DNA of 32,745 nucleotides, taken from positions 1-32,745 of the forward strand of contig JAJEBN010000030.1 of NCBI GenBank assembly GCA_022822525.1, written 5' to 3'. The stretch's first letter is position 1, and every line of letters starts with the position of its first letter. The translations under genes were made by a program, and so were the position numbers. Below the pieces are notes generated by a model that was not told where the DNA came from, ran no database searches, and was given only the letters and a program-made list of their open reading frames with translations. The DNA comes from Acidimicrobiia bacterium. Its GTDB lineage: Bacteria > Actinomycetota > Acidimicrobiia > Acidimicrobiales > Poriferisodalaceae. Of this stretch, positions 8,686 through 15,762 are shown in pieces.

Positions 8686-9688
8686 TCATGCGTCTTCGGC
8701 AGTCGACCCGGTGCTGCAGATCGAGGATCTGGCTGTCGAGTTCATCACCGAGCACGGCTGGCTGACCGTGGTCGACGGCGTGTCGTTCGAGGTGGGCCGG
8801 GGCGAGACCGTCGGGCTGATCGGCGAATCCGGGTGCGGGAAGTCGGTGACGGCCATGGCCGTGCTCGGGCTCATCGAGCAGCGGTCAGGGCGAGTCTCAC
8901 GTGGCTGCATCAGGCTGGACGGTCGGGATCTGCTCGCACTGGACAGCCGGGAGATGCGTGAGATCCGTGGTCGCAAGGTCGCGATGGTCTTCCAGGAGCC
9001 GATGACCAGCATCGATCCCGCGTTCACGGTCGGCAATCAGATGGTCGAAGTGCTGAGACGCCACCTGCCGATGTCCAGGTCGCAGGCACGACAGCGCTCC
9101 GTCGAACTGCTCGACCGGGTCGGCATCACCGATCCCCATCGACGCATCGACAGCTTCCCCCACGAGCTCTCGGGCGGGATGCGCCAGCGGGTGCTTATCG
9201 CCATGGCCCTGTCGTGCGAGCCGGATCTGCTCATCGCCGATGAGCCCACGACGGCGCTGGACGTGACCGTGCAGGCGCAGGTGCTCGACCTGCTTGCCGG
9301 GCTGCAGGCGGAGATGGGCATGGCGGTGCTGCTGGTCACGCACGATCTCGGTGTGGTGTCGGAGACCTGCGAGCGGGTCATCGTCATGTACGCCGGAGAG
9401 ATCGTGGAGACGGCCAGCACCGATGAGCTGTTCGCGCGGCCCCTCCACCCCTACACCGCCGCCATGCTGGCCAGCCTGCCGGGACTGCATCCCGACGAAC
9501 CGCTCGATCCGATTCCCGGCATCGTCCCGCCGCGCCATGCGCTGCCGCCTGGATGCTGGTTCGAGCCCCGCTGCGAGCACGCGATCGAACTGTGCGGTTC
9601 GGGCCACCCCACGCTCGTCGCTGTCGGCGGCAGGAGCGCACGGTGCCTGCGTGCCGATGACCTCAGACTGCCCGGAGTCGGATCGTGA
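8678..9688 (+). CDS. ABC importer ATPase, DppD/OppD type
   Basis: A 336-residue ATPase. Walker A is GESGCGKS with Lys55, the signature is LSGGMRQRV, and Walker B is LLIADEP followed by TTALDVT. The C-terminus has the oligopeptide-transporter extension with [14 protein letters not shown] and Cys-containing segments (RCEHA, RCLR), which in characterised relatives binds an iron-sulfur cluster. I prefer GTG 8678, with GGGAG 7 bases upstream and an 8-base overlap with the permease stop, over ATG 8651, which lacks a ribosome site. It ends in a GTGA overlap with the second ATPase gene. Confidence 0.94.
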   Translation: MSSHASSAVDPVLQIEDLAVEFITEHGWLTVVDGVSFEVGRGETVGLIGESGCGKSVTAMAVLGLIEQRSGRVSRGCIRLDGRDLLALDSREMREIRGRKVAMVFQEPMTSIDPAFTVGNQMVEVLRRHLPMSRSQARQRSVELLDRVGITDPHRRIDSFPHELSGGMRQRVLIAMALSCEPDLLIADEPTTALDVTVQAQVLDLLAGLQAEMGMAVLLVTHDLGVVSETCERVIVMYAGEIVETASTDELFARPLHPYTAAMLASLPGLHPDEPLDPIPGIVPPRHALPPGCWFEPRCEHAIELCGSGHPTLVAVGGRSARCLRADDLRLPGVGS

Positions 9689-10746
9689 ACACGACGGGCA
9701 GCACCGCTTCGACGCCGATCCTGGAGGTGTCGGAGGTCTCCAAGTCGTTCCCAGCGTCCAAAGACGTGTTCGGCCGTGTCGTCGCCCGGCTGCAGGCGGT
9801 CGTGGAGGCGTCGCTGACCATCAATCCCGGAGAGACGCTGGGTCTCGTCGGGGAATCTGGCTCTGGCAAGTCGACCCTCGGCCGGCTGGTGATGCGGCTC
9901 ACCGATGTCGACGCGGGCCGCATCGTGCTCGACGGCGACGACATCACCGAGTCCAACGGGCCAGAACTGCGTGCAGCTCGCCGCAAGATGCAGATCGTCT
10001 TTCAGGATCCTCAGTCATCACTCGATCCGAACTGGCTCGTGCGCGACATCATCGCCGAGCCGTTGCGGGCCTACGGAGTCAGCCGAGCCGATCGACTGTC
10101 GGCCACCGAGCGGCTGCTGGCTGACGTCGGCCTCGAACACGCCCACGGTTCGCGCTACGCATCGGAGTTCTCCGGCGGTCAGCGACAGCGTGTTGCCATC
10201 GCCCGCGCGCTGGCGCTCGAGCCGAACTTGGTGGTGTGCGACGAGCCTGTGTCGGCGCTGGACGTGTCCACCCAGGCGCAGGTGCTCAGCTTGCTCGAGG
10301 CGCTGCGTGACCGGCGCAACCTGGCGTACCTGTTCATTGCGCACGACTTGGCTGTGGTGCACCACATCAGCCACCGCATCGCCGTGATGTACCTCGGCCG
10401 CATCGTCGAAGTCGGACCCGCCGACGACGTATACAACCGCCCTCGGCACCCCTATACCGAGGCGCTGCTGTCGGCGATGCCGAATCCCAAGCCCGCAAGT
10501 CGTCGCCAGCGGATCCTGCTCACCGGCGAGATGCCGAGCCCGGTCGATCCCCCGCCGGGCTGCCGCTTCCAGACCCGCTGCGCGCATGCCATGGACCTCT
10601 GCCGCCGAGTCGAGCCCGAACTCGTGGCCTACGGCGACGTCGAAGTGGCGTGCCACCTGCACGACACGGGACCGGAACTCGCAGGCGCCAGCGTGACGGA
10701 GATCTCGCGTGGTCGATCGGCCGGCAGCGCAGCCCCGGCTTCATGA
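9685..10746 (+). CDS. ABC importer ATPase, DppF/OppF type
   Basis: A 353-residue ATPase, partner of the preceding one. Walker A GESGSGKST has Lys62, the signature is FSGGQRQRVAIARAL, and Walker B is LVVCDEP followed by VSALDVS. The C-terminal oligopeptide-transporter extension (SPVDPPPGCRFQTRCAHAM) carries the Cys cluster. GTG 9685 overlaps the stop of the previous gene by GTGA. This completes the standard binding protein/B/C/D/F order, so the importer should be functional as a set. Confidence 0.94.
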   Translation: MNTTGSTASTPILEVSEVSKSFPASKDVFGRVVARLQAVVEASLTINPGETLGLVGESGSGKSTLGRLVMRLTDVDAGRIVLDGDDITESNGPELRAARRKMQIVFQDPQSSLDPNWLVRDIIAEPLRAYGVSRADRLSATERLLADVGLEHAHGSRYASEFSGGQRQRVAIARALALEPNLVVCDEPVSALDVSTQAQVLSLLEALRDRRNLAYLFIAHDLAVVHHISHRIAVMYLGRIVEVGPADDVYNRPRHPYTEALLSAMPNPKPASRRQRILLTGEMPSPVDPPPGCRFQTRCAHAMDLCRRVEPELVAYGDVEVACHLHDTGPELAGASVTEISRGRSAGSAAPAS

Positions 10747-10788
10747 ACCCCTCACCCCAGAACCTTCAGACCCAAGGAGAAAACTCAC

Positions 10789-11196
10789 ATGACCGTGCTA
10801 GATGAACAGCAGAGCGGCTTCCTCGCGGAGCACGTCTGGGCCATCTTGGCCACCGGCCGCAGCGACGGCTCGCCGCAGCAATCGATGATCGGCTACGTCG
10901 TCGACGACGACGGCCGCATCGTGATCTCGGCCAAGAGCTACACGGCCAAGTGGCACAACGCAGTGCGTCAGCCGTCGGTGAGCCTGTGCGTTCCCGACGG
11001 CCGAGTCCACCTGGTGGTCTACGGCACGGCCGAGGCCATCTCGGAAGATCCGCAGCGCGCCGAGCTCACCGCAGATGTCTTCGCCCGGCTCATGGGCAAG
11101 GAGCGGCCCGATCCCTCGGGCATCGTGCCGATGCTCAACGAGCAGCAGCGCACCGTCATCCGCATCACCCCGACAAGCGCCATCTTCCACGAGTAG
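10789..11196 (+). CDS. Pyridoxamine-phosphate-oxidase-like split-barrel protein (F420/FMN type)
   Basis: A 135-residue protein of the PNPOx-like split beta-barrel superfamily, which binds F420 or FMN in Actinomycetota. Typical segments are WAILATGRSDGSPQQSMIGY, VISAKSYTAKWHNAVRQPSV, VVYGTAEAISEDP and the terminal VIRITPTSAIFHE. It starts at ATG 10789 with AAGGAGA upstream. It lies between the importer and the Rieske oxygenase and may be read from the importer promoter. It could reduce an F420-dependent intermediate or act as a flavin reductase for a neighbour; the family also holds haem-degrading and unknown-function members, so the role is open. Confidence 0.85.
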   Translation: MTVLDEQQSGFLAEHVWAILATGRSDGSPQQSMIGYVVDDDGRIVISAKSYTAKWHNAVRQPSVSLCVPDGRVHLVVYGTAEAISEDPQRAELTADVFARLMGKERPDPSGIVPMLNEQQRTVIRITPTSAIFHE

Positions 11197-11273
11197 CGCC
11201 CACCCGCCGCCATCGAGGCGCAGGGCACAGCAACATTTTCCGAAATAGCGAATTTCGAACAGAAGGAGCCGCC
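11197..11273 (+). promoter_or_regulatory. Control region upstream of the Rieske oxygenase with candidate operator 3
   Basis: This 77-base spacer is AT-rich in its centre. GAATTTCGA lies at 11250-11258, the same 9-mer as in the two other control regions, and TTCCGAAATAG lies just before it. A GAAGGAG ribosome site follows at 11262-11268, five bases before GTG 11274. The site is close enough to the start to block initiation if it overlaps the promoter. Confidence 0.5.
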
Positions 11274-12350
11274 GTGACGGCCTACATAGACCGAGTCAAG
11301 AACGTCCGCGACTACATCGCCCTCCCCCTGCTGTACGACCACTGGTACGTCGCCGGTCTGGGCGAGGAGTTCACTCACCAGCCGAGCGCCAAGACCCTGC
11401 TCGAGCGATCGATCGTGTTCTACCGGACGCAATCCGGCGAGTTGACCGCGCTGCAGAATCGCTGCTTGCACCGCTCCTTCCCGCTCGCCGAGAGCACCGT
11501 TGTCGACGACGACATCGTGTGCGGCTACCACGGCGCCCGGTACGGACCTGACGGCACGATCGTGCGAATTCCCTGCCAAGCGAATACCCCCAACCGGGCG
11601 CTTCGCACCTACCCGGTGCACGAGATCGGTCCGTTCGTGTTCATCTGGATGGGCGACCCCGCCTCGCCTGATACCGACAAGCTGCCTGATCTCCCCTTCC
11701 TCGGCGATCCCGGCTACCGCTCGATGCTCGGCGCCACCGACGTTGCTGGCAGCTACCTGCTCATGCTGGAGAACCTGAACGACCTCACTCACTTCGCCTA
11801 CCTGCACCGCGAGACGTTCAGGTTCGACCACTCGTTCTTCGATCTGCCGACCACTGTCGAGCAGCGGCCCGAGGGGATCTACTGCAACCGGATCGACACG
11901 GATCCGCGGCGCGCTACGGGTGCGCTGCCGCCCGCGATCCGCGAGCGGGTTCGGGGGAGGCCGGCCGAGCGATGGGACGGCGGGATGGCGGTGTCTCCCG
12001 GCGTTTTCCAAGGCTACGCACCCATCATCGTCGGGGAGCCCGACACGGACGACCGCGAGGTTTTCGAGACCCACATCATGCATTTCCTCACACCTGAGAC
12101 GGCGACGTCGGCCCACTACTGGTGGTCGGTGTCCAACGACTTCGCCCTTGACGACGACGCCTTCTACGCCTTCATGCAAGGCCACCTCGAGAAGGGATTC
12201 GAGGAGGACCGCTGGGCCGTCGACAAGATGCAGCGTCTGCTCGAAGTCGACACCACACCGTTCAAGGAAATGAGCGTTCAGGGCGACAAGGCAGGGCTGC
12301 TGTTCCGCCGCCGGATGGTCGACTGGGTCAACGACGAGTACGGCAACTGA
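11274..12350 (+). CDS. Rieske [2Fe-2S] non-haem iron oxygenase, large subunit
   Basis: A 358-residue terminal oxygenase of the VanA/phthalate-type family. The Rieske cluster ligands are C64-L-H66 and C83-G-Y-H86, in the standard CxH-x16-CxxH spacing. The catalytic domain has N-D170-LT-H173-xxxx-H178 for mononuclear iron, with the bridging Asp170. Length fits single-component-alpha demethylases and hydroxylases. The frame is open from 10950, but GTG 11274 with GAAGGAG is the real start and begins with a conserved-looking DHWYVAG segment. Likely chemistry is O-demethylation or hydroxylation of an aromatic or cyclic substrate; its reductase is not in this window. Confidence 0.95.
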   Translation: MTAYIDRVKNVRDYIALPLLYDHWYVAGLGEEFTHQPSAKTLLERSIVFYRTQSGELTALQNRCLHRSFPLAESTVVDDDIVCGYHGARYGPDGTIVRIPCQANTPNRALRTYPVHEIGPFVFIWMGDPASPDTDKLPDLPFLGDPGYRSMLGATDVAGSYLLMLENLNDLTHFAYLHRETFRFDHSFFDLPTTVEQRPEGIYCNRIDTDPRRATGALPPAIRERVRGRPAERWDGGMAVSPGVFQGYAPIIVGEPDTDDREVFETHIMHFLTPETATSAHYWWSVSNDFALDDDAFYAFMQGHLEKGFEEDRWAVDKMQRLLEVDTTPFKEMSVQGDKAGLLFRRRMVDWVNDEYGN

Positions 12351-12415
12351 TCCCCGAGGGTCTGCTAGAGCATGGGAGAGTGCGCAGCATCGAGGGTCGT
12401 TGACGAGGGGGCACC

Positions 12416-13219
12416 ATGCCGGAAACCAGTTCGCCTTCGGGGAAGCTGATCGTCGAGCGAGACGGCCCGGTCACGACGGTGATCCTCAACCGCCCCGAGG
12501 TGCACAACGCCCTCGACAGGGAGATGTCCCAGGAGCTGAACGACGCTGTCCGTGAGATCAACGTCGACCGGGAGTGCCGGGTGATGGTGCTCACCGGTGC
12601 GGGCCACACCTTCTGCGCCGGCGACGACATCAAGGAGTTCAACGACTGGACGCCCGACGACCCCCTCTGGCAGGCTCGGCTCTACCAGGAGACGGTCTCG
12701 CTGATGGAAGACCTGCTCCCGGTCACCATCGCCGTCGTCGACGGGGTGTGCACTGGCGGCGGTCTCGAACTGACCCTGGCTGCGGACTTCGTGCTGGCGA
12801 CGCCCCGTTCACGGTGGGGCATGCCGGAGATCAACTGGGACATCACCCCGGGATGGGGCGGCACCAGCAAGCTGGCCAAGCACGTGGGCCGTCGCAGGGC
12901 CAAGGAATGGAACCTGCTCGGCACGCTGTTCAGCGCCGAGAAGGCCGAGCGCCACAACCTGGTCAACCGTCTCGTCGAGCCCGGCGACATGGACGCGGAG
13001 CTGGATCGGCTCATCGAGATCATCCTGAGCAAGCATCCCCAGGCGATGCAAGTGACGAAGTACTTCATCGACAAAGGCGCCGACCTCGACTACCAGAACG
13101 TGATGGCCTTCGAAGGGGCCCCGCAACGCGTGCCCTTCGGCGAGGGCACCCGGGCTTTCGTCGAGCGCGACAGCCGCAACGATCGCCGCCGGCTGCTCAA
13201 CGATTTCTGGTTCGACTGA
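12416..13219 (+). CDS. Enoyl-CoA hydratase/isomerase (crotonase) family protein
   Basis: A 267-residue crotonase-fold enzyme acting on an acyl-CoA. Oxyanion-hole segments are C67-AGDD and G114-G-G-LE; the second catalytic position keeps Glu138 in MPEINWD. The Asp at 70 rather than the usual A-D-I/L pattern and the aromatic-rich C-terminus (NDFWFD) suggest hydrolase, dehalogenase or feruloyl-type aldol activity rather than ordinary beta-oxidation, but this is inference. GAGGGGG lies 5 bases before ATG 12416. It follows the Rieske gene by 65 bases. A hairpin after its stop may end the transcript. Confidence 0.92.
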   Translation: MPETSSPSGKLIVERDGPVTTVILNRPEVHNALDREMSQELNDAVREINVDRECRVMVLTGAGHTFCAGDDIKEFNDWTPDDPLWQARLYQETVSLMEDLLPVTIAVVDGVCTGGGLELTLAADFVLATPRSRWGMPEINWDITPGWGGTSKLAKHVGRRRAKEWNLLGTLFSAEKAERHNLVNRLVEPGDMDAELDRLIEIILSKHPQAMQVTKYFIDKGADLDYQNVMAFEGAPQRVPFGEGTRAFVERDSRNDRRRLLNDFWFD

Positions 13220-13268
13220 TCCGGCGCTCGGGAGCCCAGCGGCGGCGGGCGCGTTGCGCTTCACTGAG

Positions 13269-13302
13269 GGGGCTCGCTTCGCACGATCCGTGCGACAGCC
13301 CC
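13269..13302 (+). terminator. Possible terminator hairpin after the crotonase gene
   Basis: GGGGCT (13269-13274) pairs with AGCCCC (13297-13302), and CGCAC (13280-13284) pairs with GTGCG (13290-13294) around the loop GATCC. The stem has an asymmetric internal loop and no T-tract follows, so strength is uncertain. Confidence 0.4.
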
Positions 13303-13321
13303 GAACCGACAGCGAGGTGCC

Positions 13322-13735
13322 ATGCCTGCAATGCAGCCGACCGCCGACCAGTTCCGCGCCTTCCGCGATGACCCCCACGACGGGCCCATCGCACAGGTCA
13401 ACCTGCTGAAATTCCGGATCAAGGCCGCCTACGGGCCAGATGAGCCCGAGCACGCCAACGACGAGTCCGGCGTCGTCGCCTACCAGCGTTACGTCGATGC
13501 CTTCCGGGCTGCCGCCAGCGAGGTCGGCGGGAGCTGCCTGCTCTACGGGCACGCCGAGCGCTATTTCATCGGCCAGGGCGACTGGGACGCCGTGCTGATC
13601 ATGCACTTCCCCAACCGGGCTGCGTTCATTCAGACCCTGAACCATGCCGACTACGCGGAGATGCACCGCCACCGCGCAGCCGGACTGCTCTGCCAAGACC
13701 TGCTGACGACACGACCGGCCGTCGCCGCCGCCTAG
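13322..13735 (+). CDS. DUF1330 family protein
   Basis: A 137-residue ferredoxin-like alpha+beta barrel protein. The family pattern is clear: GPIAQVNLLKFR near residue 20, an AYQRY-DAFR helix, GGSCLLYGHA, DWDAVLIMHFPNRAAFIQ and the closing ADYAEMHRHRAAGL. DUF1330 proteins are often near catabolic and stress genes, and some relatives are dimeric isomerases or monooxygenases, but no reaction is established. The start could be ATG 13322 or ATG 13331; AGG precedes the first. It is the last intact gene before the scarred stretch 13736-14196. Confidence 0.85.
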   Translation: MPAMQPTADQFRAFRDDPHDGPIAQVNLLKFRIKAAYGPDEPEHANDESGVVAYQRYVDAFRAAASEVGGSCLLYGHAERYFIGQGDWDAVLIMHFPNRAAFIQTLNHADYAEMHRHRAAGLLCQDLLTTRPAVAAA

Positions 13736-13782
13736 CGAGCAGCGCACCCATCCACGAACCGCGATCGACAAGCCGGAACGAG

Positions 13783-13941
13783 GTGCATCTGAGGGCTCTC
13801 ATCCAGGCATCGCGGAATAATCGGATCAAGGGGATGTGGAAGCACCCTGCCGACGAGACGTCGCGGGGGTACCGGATGCTGAGCTGGCGGCAGGACCCTG
13901 TGCGCTCCCTTGCACCGCGTCGCTCCGCAGTTGGCTCGTAA
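13783..13941 (+). pseudogene. Decayed 5' fragment of a flavin-dependent (LLM-class) monooxygenase
   Basis: From the GTG at 13783 the sequence aligns without gaps to the start of the intact monooxygenase gene at 20337. About 30 of 44 codons encode the same residue and I count roughly 20 mismatches in the first 125 bases. Shared segments include IKGMWKHP, DETS and GYR. Several Trp codons have become Arg. Similarity stops near 13915 and the frame runs into TAA at 13939-13941. It has no clear ribosome site and cannot make an enzyme. It is either the scar of a paralogue or of a partial duplication. Confidence 0.8.
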
Positions 13942-14196
13942 CAGATGCGCTCCGTTGAGCGTCTGTCGGGCGCACAGCGAGGTCACAGAGGTCACAACTG
14001 TGGCGTCGCGTGATGCACTCATTCGAGATCCGACAAACGAGATGCACTGTGGAACTCGATTCTCGCGATCAGACGCAAACCAAGAGAGCCTGGGCTTGGA
14101 CACTGCTGAGGATCCTGCTCGGTTGTGCGACCGACCCAGTTCAGCCTGCATCGCTGGGCAGCCAGGAATGCCCCGCTGCTGGCGCGGATCCCCTAG
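13942..14196. other. Non-coding stretch with a 9-bp tandem repeat
   Basis: I see no credible gene here on either strand. GAGGTCACA is repeated head to tail at 13979-13987 and 13988-13996. GATGCACT appears twice further on. Composition is less GC-rich than the flanks. It looks like debris between the monooxygenase fragment and the CorA gene. Confidence 0.5.
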
Positions 14197-15315
14197 CTAA
14201 TCGCTGCCGGAATCGCGGGGTCGGTGGCGTCGCACGACCGAGCCGGCGATGGTGCGCAGCGGCGTCGCTGATATCTCGACGACGGCTCCGACGAGCTGCG
14301 CCGGGGCGCGTGCGGCTTCGATGAGGCCCCGGCCGAGCACCCCGCCGGCTGTGCGGCCAGAGGGCCGGCGCATCCACCCCAGCGCCACGAAGACGCCGAG
14401 CGAGACGAGTGCGATGAGTGCCATGAGCACGACGACGACAATCCAGCCGTCGTTGCGCCCGATGAGCGGCAGATCCACGAAGTTCATTCCGAAGAACCCC
14501 GCGACCAGCGACAGCGGCAGCATGATCGCCGCGTAAATCGTGAGCACGCGGGTGACCTCGGTTGCCTGGCGCGCCTCGGCGCCCCGGTATGCGTCGAGGC
14601 TCTCCGCCAGCGCGGTGCGGGCGGCCTCAACGCCCTGCGCGGCGCGTGATGCCGTGTCGAACACATCGGAAAAGCGCCGTCTTCCAGCTTCGGTCAACAC
14701 CGGGGATGAGGTGCGGCGCAGGATGTCGAGGGCTTCGCGCTGGGGGTGAACCGATTTGCGGAGCGCGGCCAAGTCGGCACGCACGGCGGTGATCTCAGCG
14801 AGGAACCCGGGGGCGGCCCTCAACGCAAGCTCGTTCAGCTCGTCGTTGCGATTGTCGAACACATCGAGCACCGACACGAGCCGGCGGGTGGCGACGTCGG
14901 CCAGCCGCGCCAGCGTTTCGTCGGGTCCGCCGCTCGCGAGCTCGGGCCGGCGCGACGCCCCGTGCCACATCGCCTCGATGGAACGCGAGCGCGGACCGTG
15001 GATAGTGACCAAGCAGCGCTTCGACAGGAAGCAGGCGATCTCATAGCTCTCGATGCGCTCATCGCTCAGCGCGTGCAGCACCACGTGCACTGACTGGCCG
15101 AAGTCGTCGACCTTGGGAAGATCGGTATCGGCGATTGCGTCGCGCACCGCCATGGCATCAAGGCCGAATCCCTCGGCGAACTCCATGATGTGCTCGATGT
15201 CATCGGGGCCCGCCGTGATGTCGATCCATGCCCAGCCCTCGGTCGGCATCGCGTGCGGCTGCTCCAGGGGCTGCGCGACATCCTCGACTCCGAATTGGAG
15301 CGCCCGCAGATTCAT
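14197..15315 (-). CDS. CorA-type divalent metal ion transporter
   Basis: A 372-residue inner-membrane channel of the CorA family (Mg2+, Co2+ or Zn2+). It has a large cytosolic N-terminal domain, the long stalk helix, then two transmembrane helices near residues 262-283 and 290-315. The diagnostic loop is G276-M277-N278 in GFFGMNF. The usual periplasmic acidic loop residues after GMN are modest here. Beyond the second helix there is an unusually long, basic C-terminal tail of about 60 residues. ATG 15315 overlaps the stop of the small upstream ORF by 4 bases, so the two are coupled. The ion cannot be told. Confidence 0.9.
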   Translation of the reverse strand: MNLRALQFGVEDVAQPLEQPHAMPTEGWAWIDITAGPDDIEHIMEFAEGFGLDAMAVRDAIADTDLPKVDDFGQSVHVVLHALSDERIESYEIACFLSKRCLVTIHGPRSRSIEAMWHGASRRPELASGGPDETLARLADVATRRLVSVLDVFDNRNDELNELALRAAPGFLAEITAVRADLAALRKSVHPQREALDILRRTSSPVLTEAGRRRFSDVFDTASRAAQGVEAARTALAESLDAYRGAEARQATEVTRVLTIYAAIMLPLSLVAGFFGMNFVDLPLIGRNDGWIVVVVLMALIALVSLGVFVALGWMRRPSGRTAGGVLGRGLIEAARAPAQLVGAVVEISATPLRTIAGSVVRRHRPRDSGSD

Positions 15316-15545
15316 GACTCAGGGGGCGACTCGGCTGCACCACCGGCGGCGCCAGGCCGGATCCCGAGCGGCTTCTCGAACAGGTACGAGTAGGCGACCA
15401 CAATCTCCTCGTCACCGGACGGGTCACGCAGCGTTGCGGTCGCTGCCCCGAGCCGGACCACACGCAACTCCCTGCCGTCCACGACGACAGTCTGTCCTCC
15501 GGCGAGATCCGGCTTCAACGCCCGCCCTGCGGCAATGGAGGGCAC
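15312..15545 (-). CDS. Small hypothetical protein coupled to the CorA gene
   Basis: A 77-residue frame with GTG at 15545; TTG 15518 behind a GGGCGG is an alternative start. The product has a short barrel-like pattern (QTVVVDGRELRVVRLG, ATATLRDPSGDEEIVVAYSYLF) and no membrane segment. I do not recognise the family. Its stop overlaps the CorA start as ATGA, good evidence that it is a real gene. Its 5' end runs into the transposase remnant, so the original N-terminus may have been replaced. Confidence 0.55.
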   Translation of the reverse strand: MPSIAAGRALKPDLAGGQTVVVDGRELRVVRLGAATATLRDPSGDEEIVVAYSYLFEKPLGIRPGAAGGAAESPPES

Positions 15546-15690
15546 TGGACTTCTGATTCGACCAGACCGCCGCCCGACGCCGCCTCAAGCTGCTCAACGT
15601 CATCGACGAGTTCGCCCGCGAAGCGCTCGCCATCACCGTCGACCACTGCATCGACGCCGACGGGGTCGCCGCCGAATTGAACAACCGACA
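15532..15690 (+). mobile_element. IS3-family transposase remnant (integrase-core fragment)
   Basis: In one forward frame the peptide reads ALDF, a TGA stop, then FDQTAARRRLKLLNVIDEF followed by AREALAITVDHCIDADGVAA. This is the first catalytic-Asp region of the IS3-type OrfB integrase core (pattern W-LDF-FDQT-DGR-LK-LNV-DE-TREALAI). The rest of the transposase, OrfA and both ends are missing, so it is a fossil. It lies between the CorA operon and the ATP-grasp operon and may mark an old rearrangement. Confidence 0.8.
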
Positions 15691-15762
15691 ATCACCACGA
15701 ACCAACACCCATGACAGCTGGACCGACTATCGGGTCCCCGTCACTCCCGTAAGGTCTCGAAC

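Noticed and set aside
12809..13771. 320-residue ORF on the minus strand
   Set aside because: Antisense to the crotonase and DUF1330 genes, which carry family motifs.
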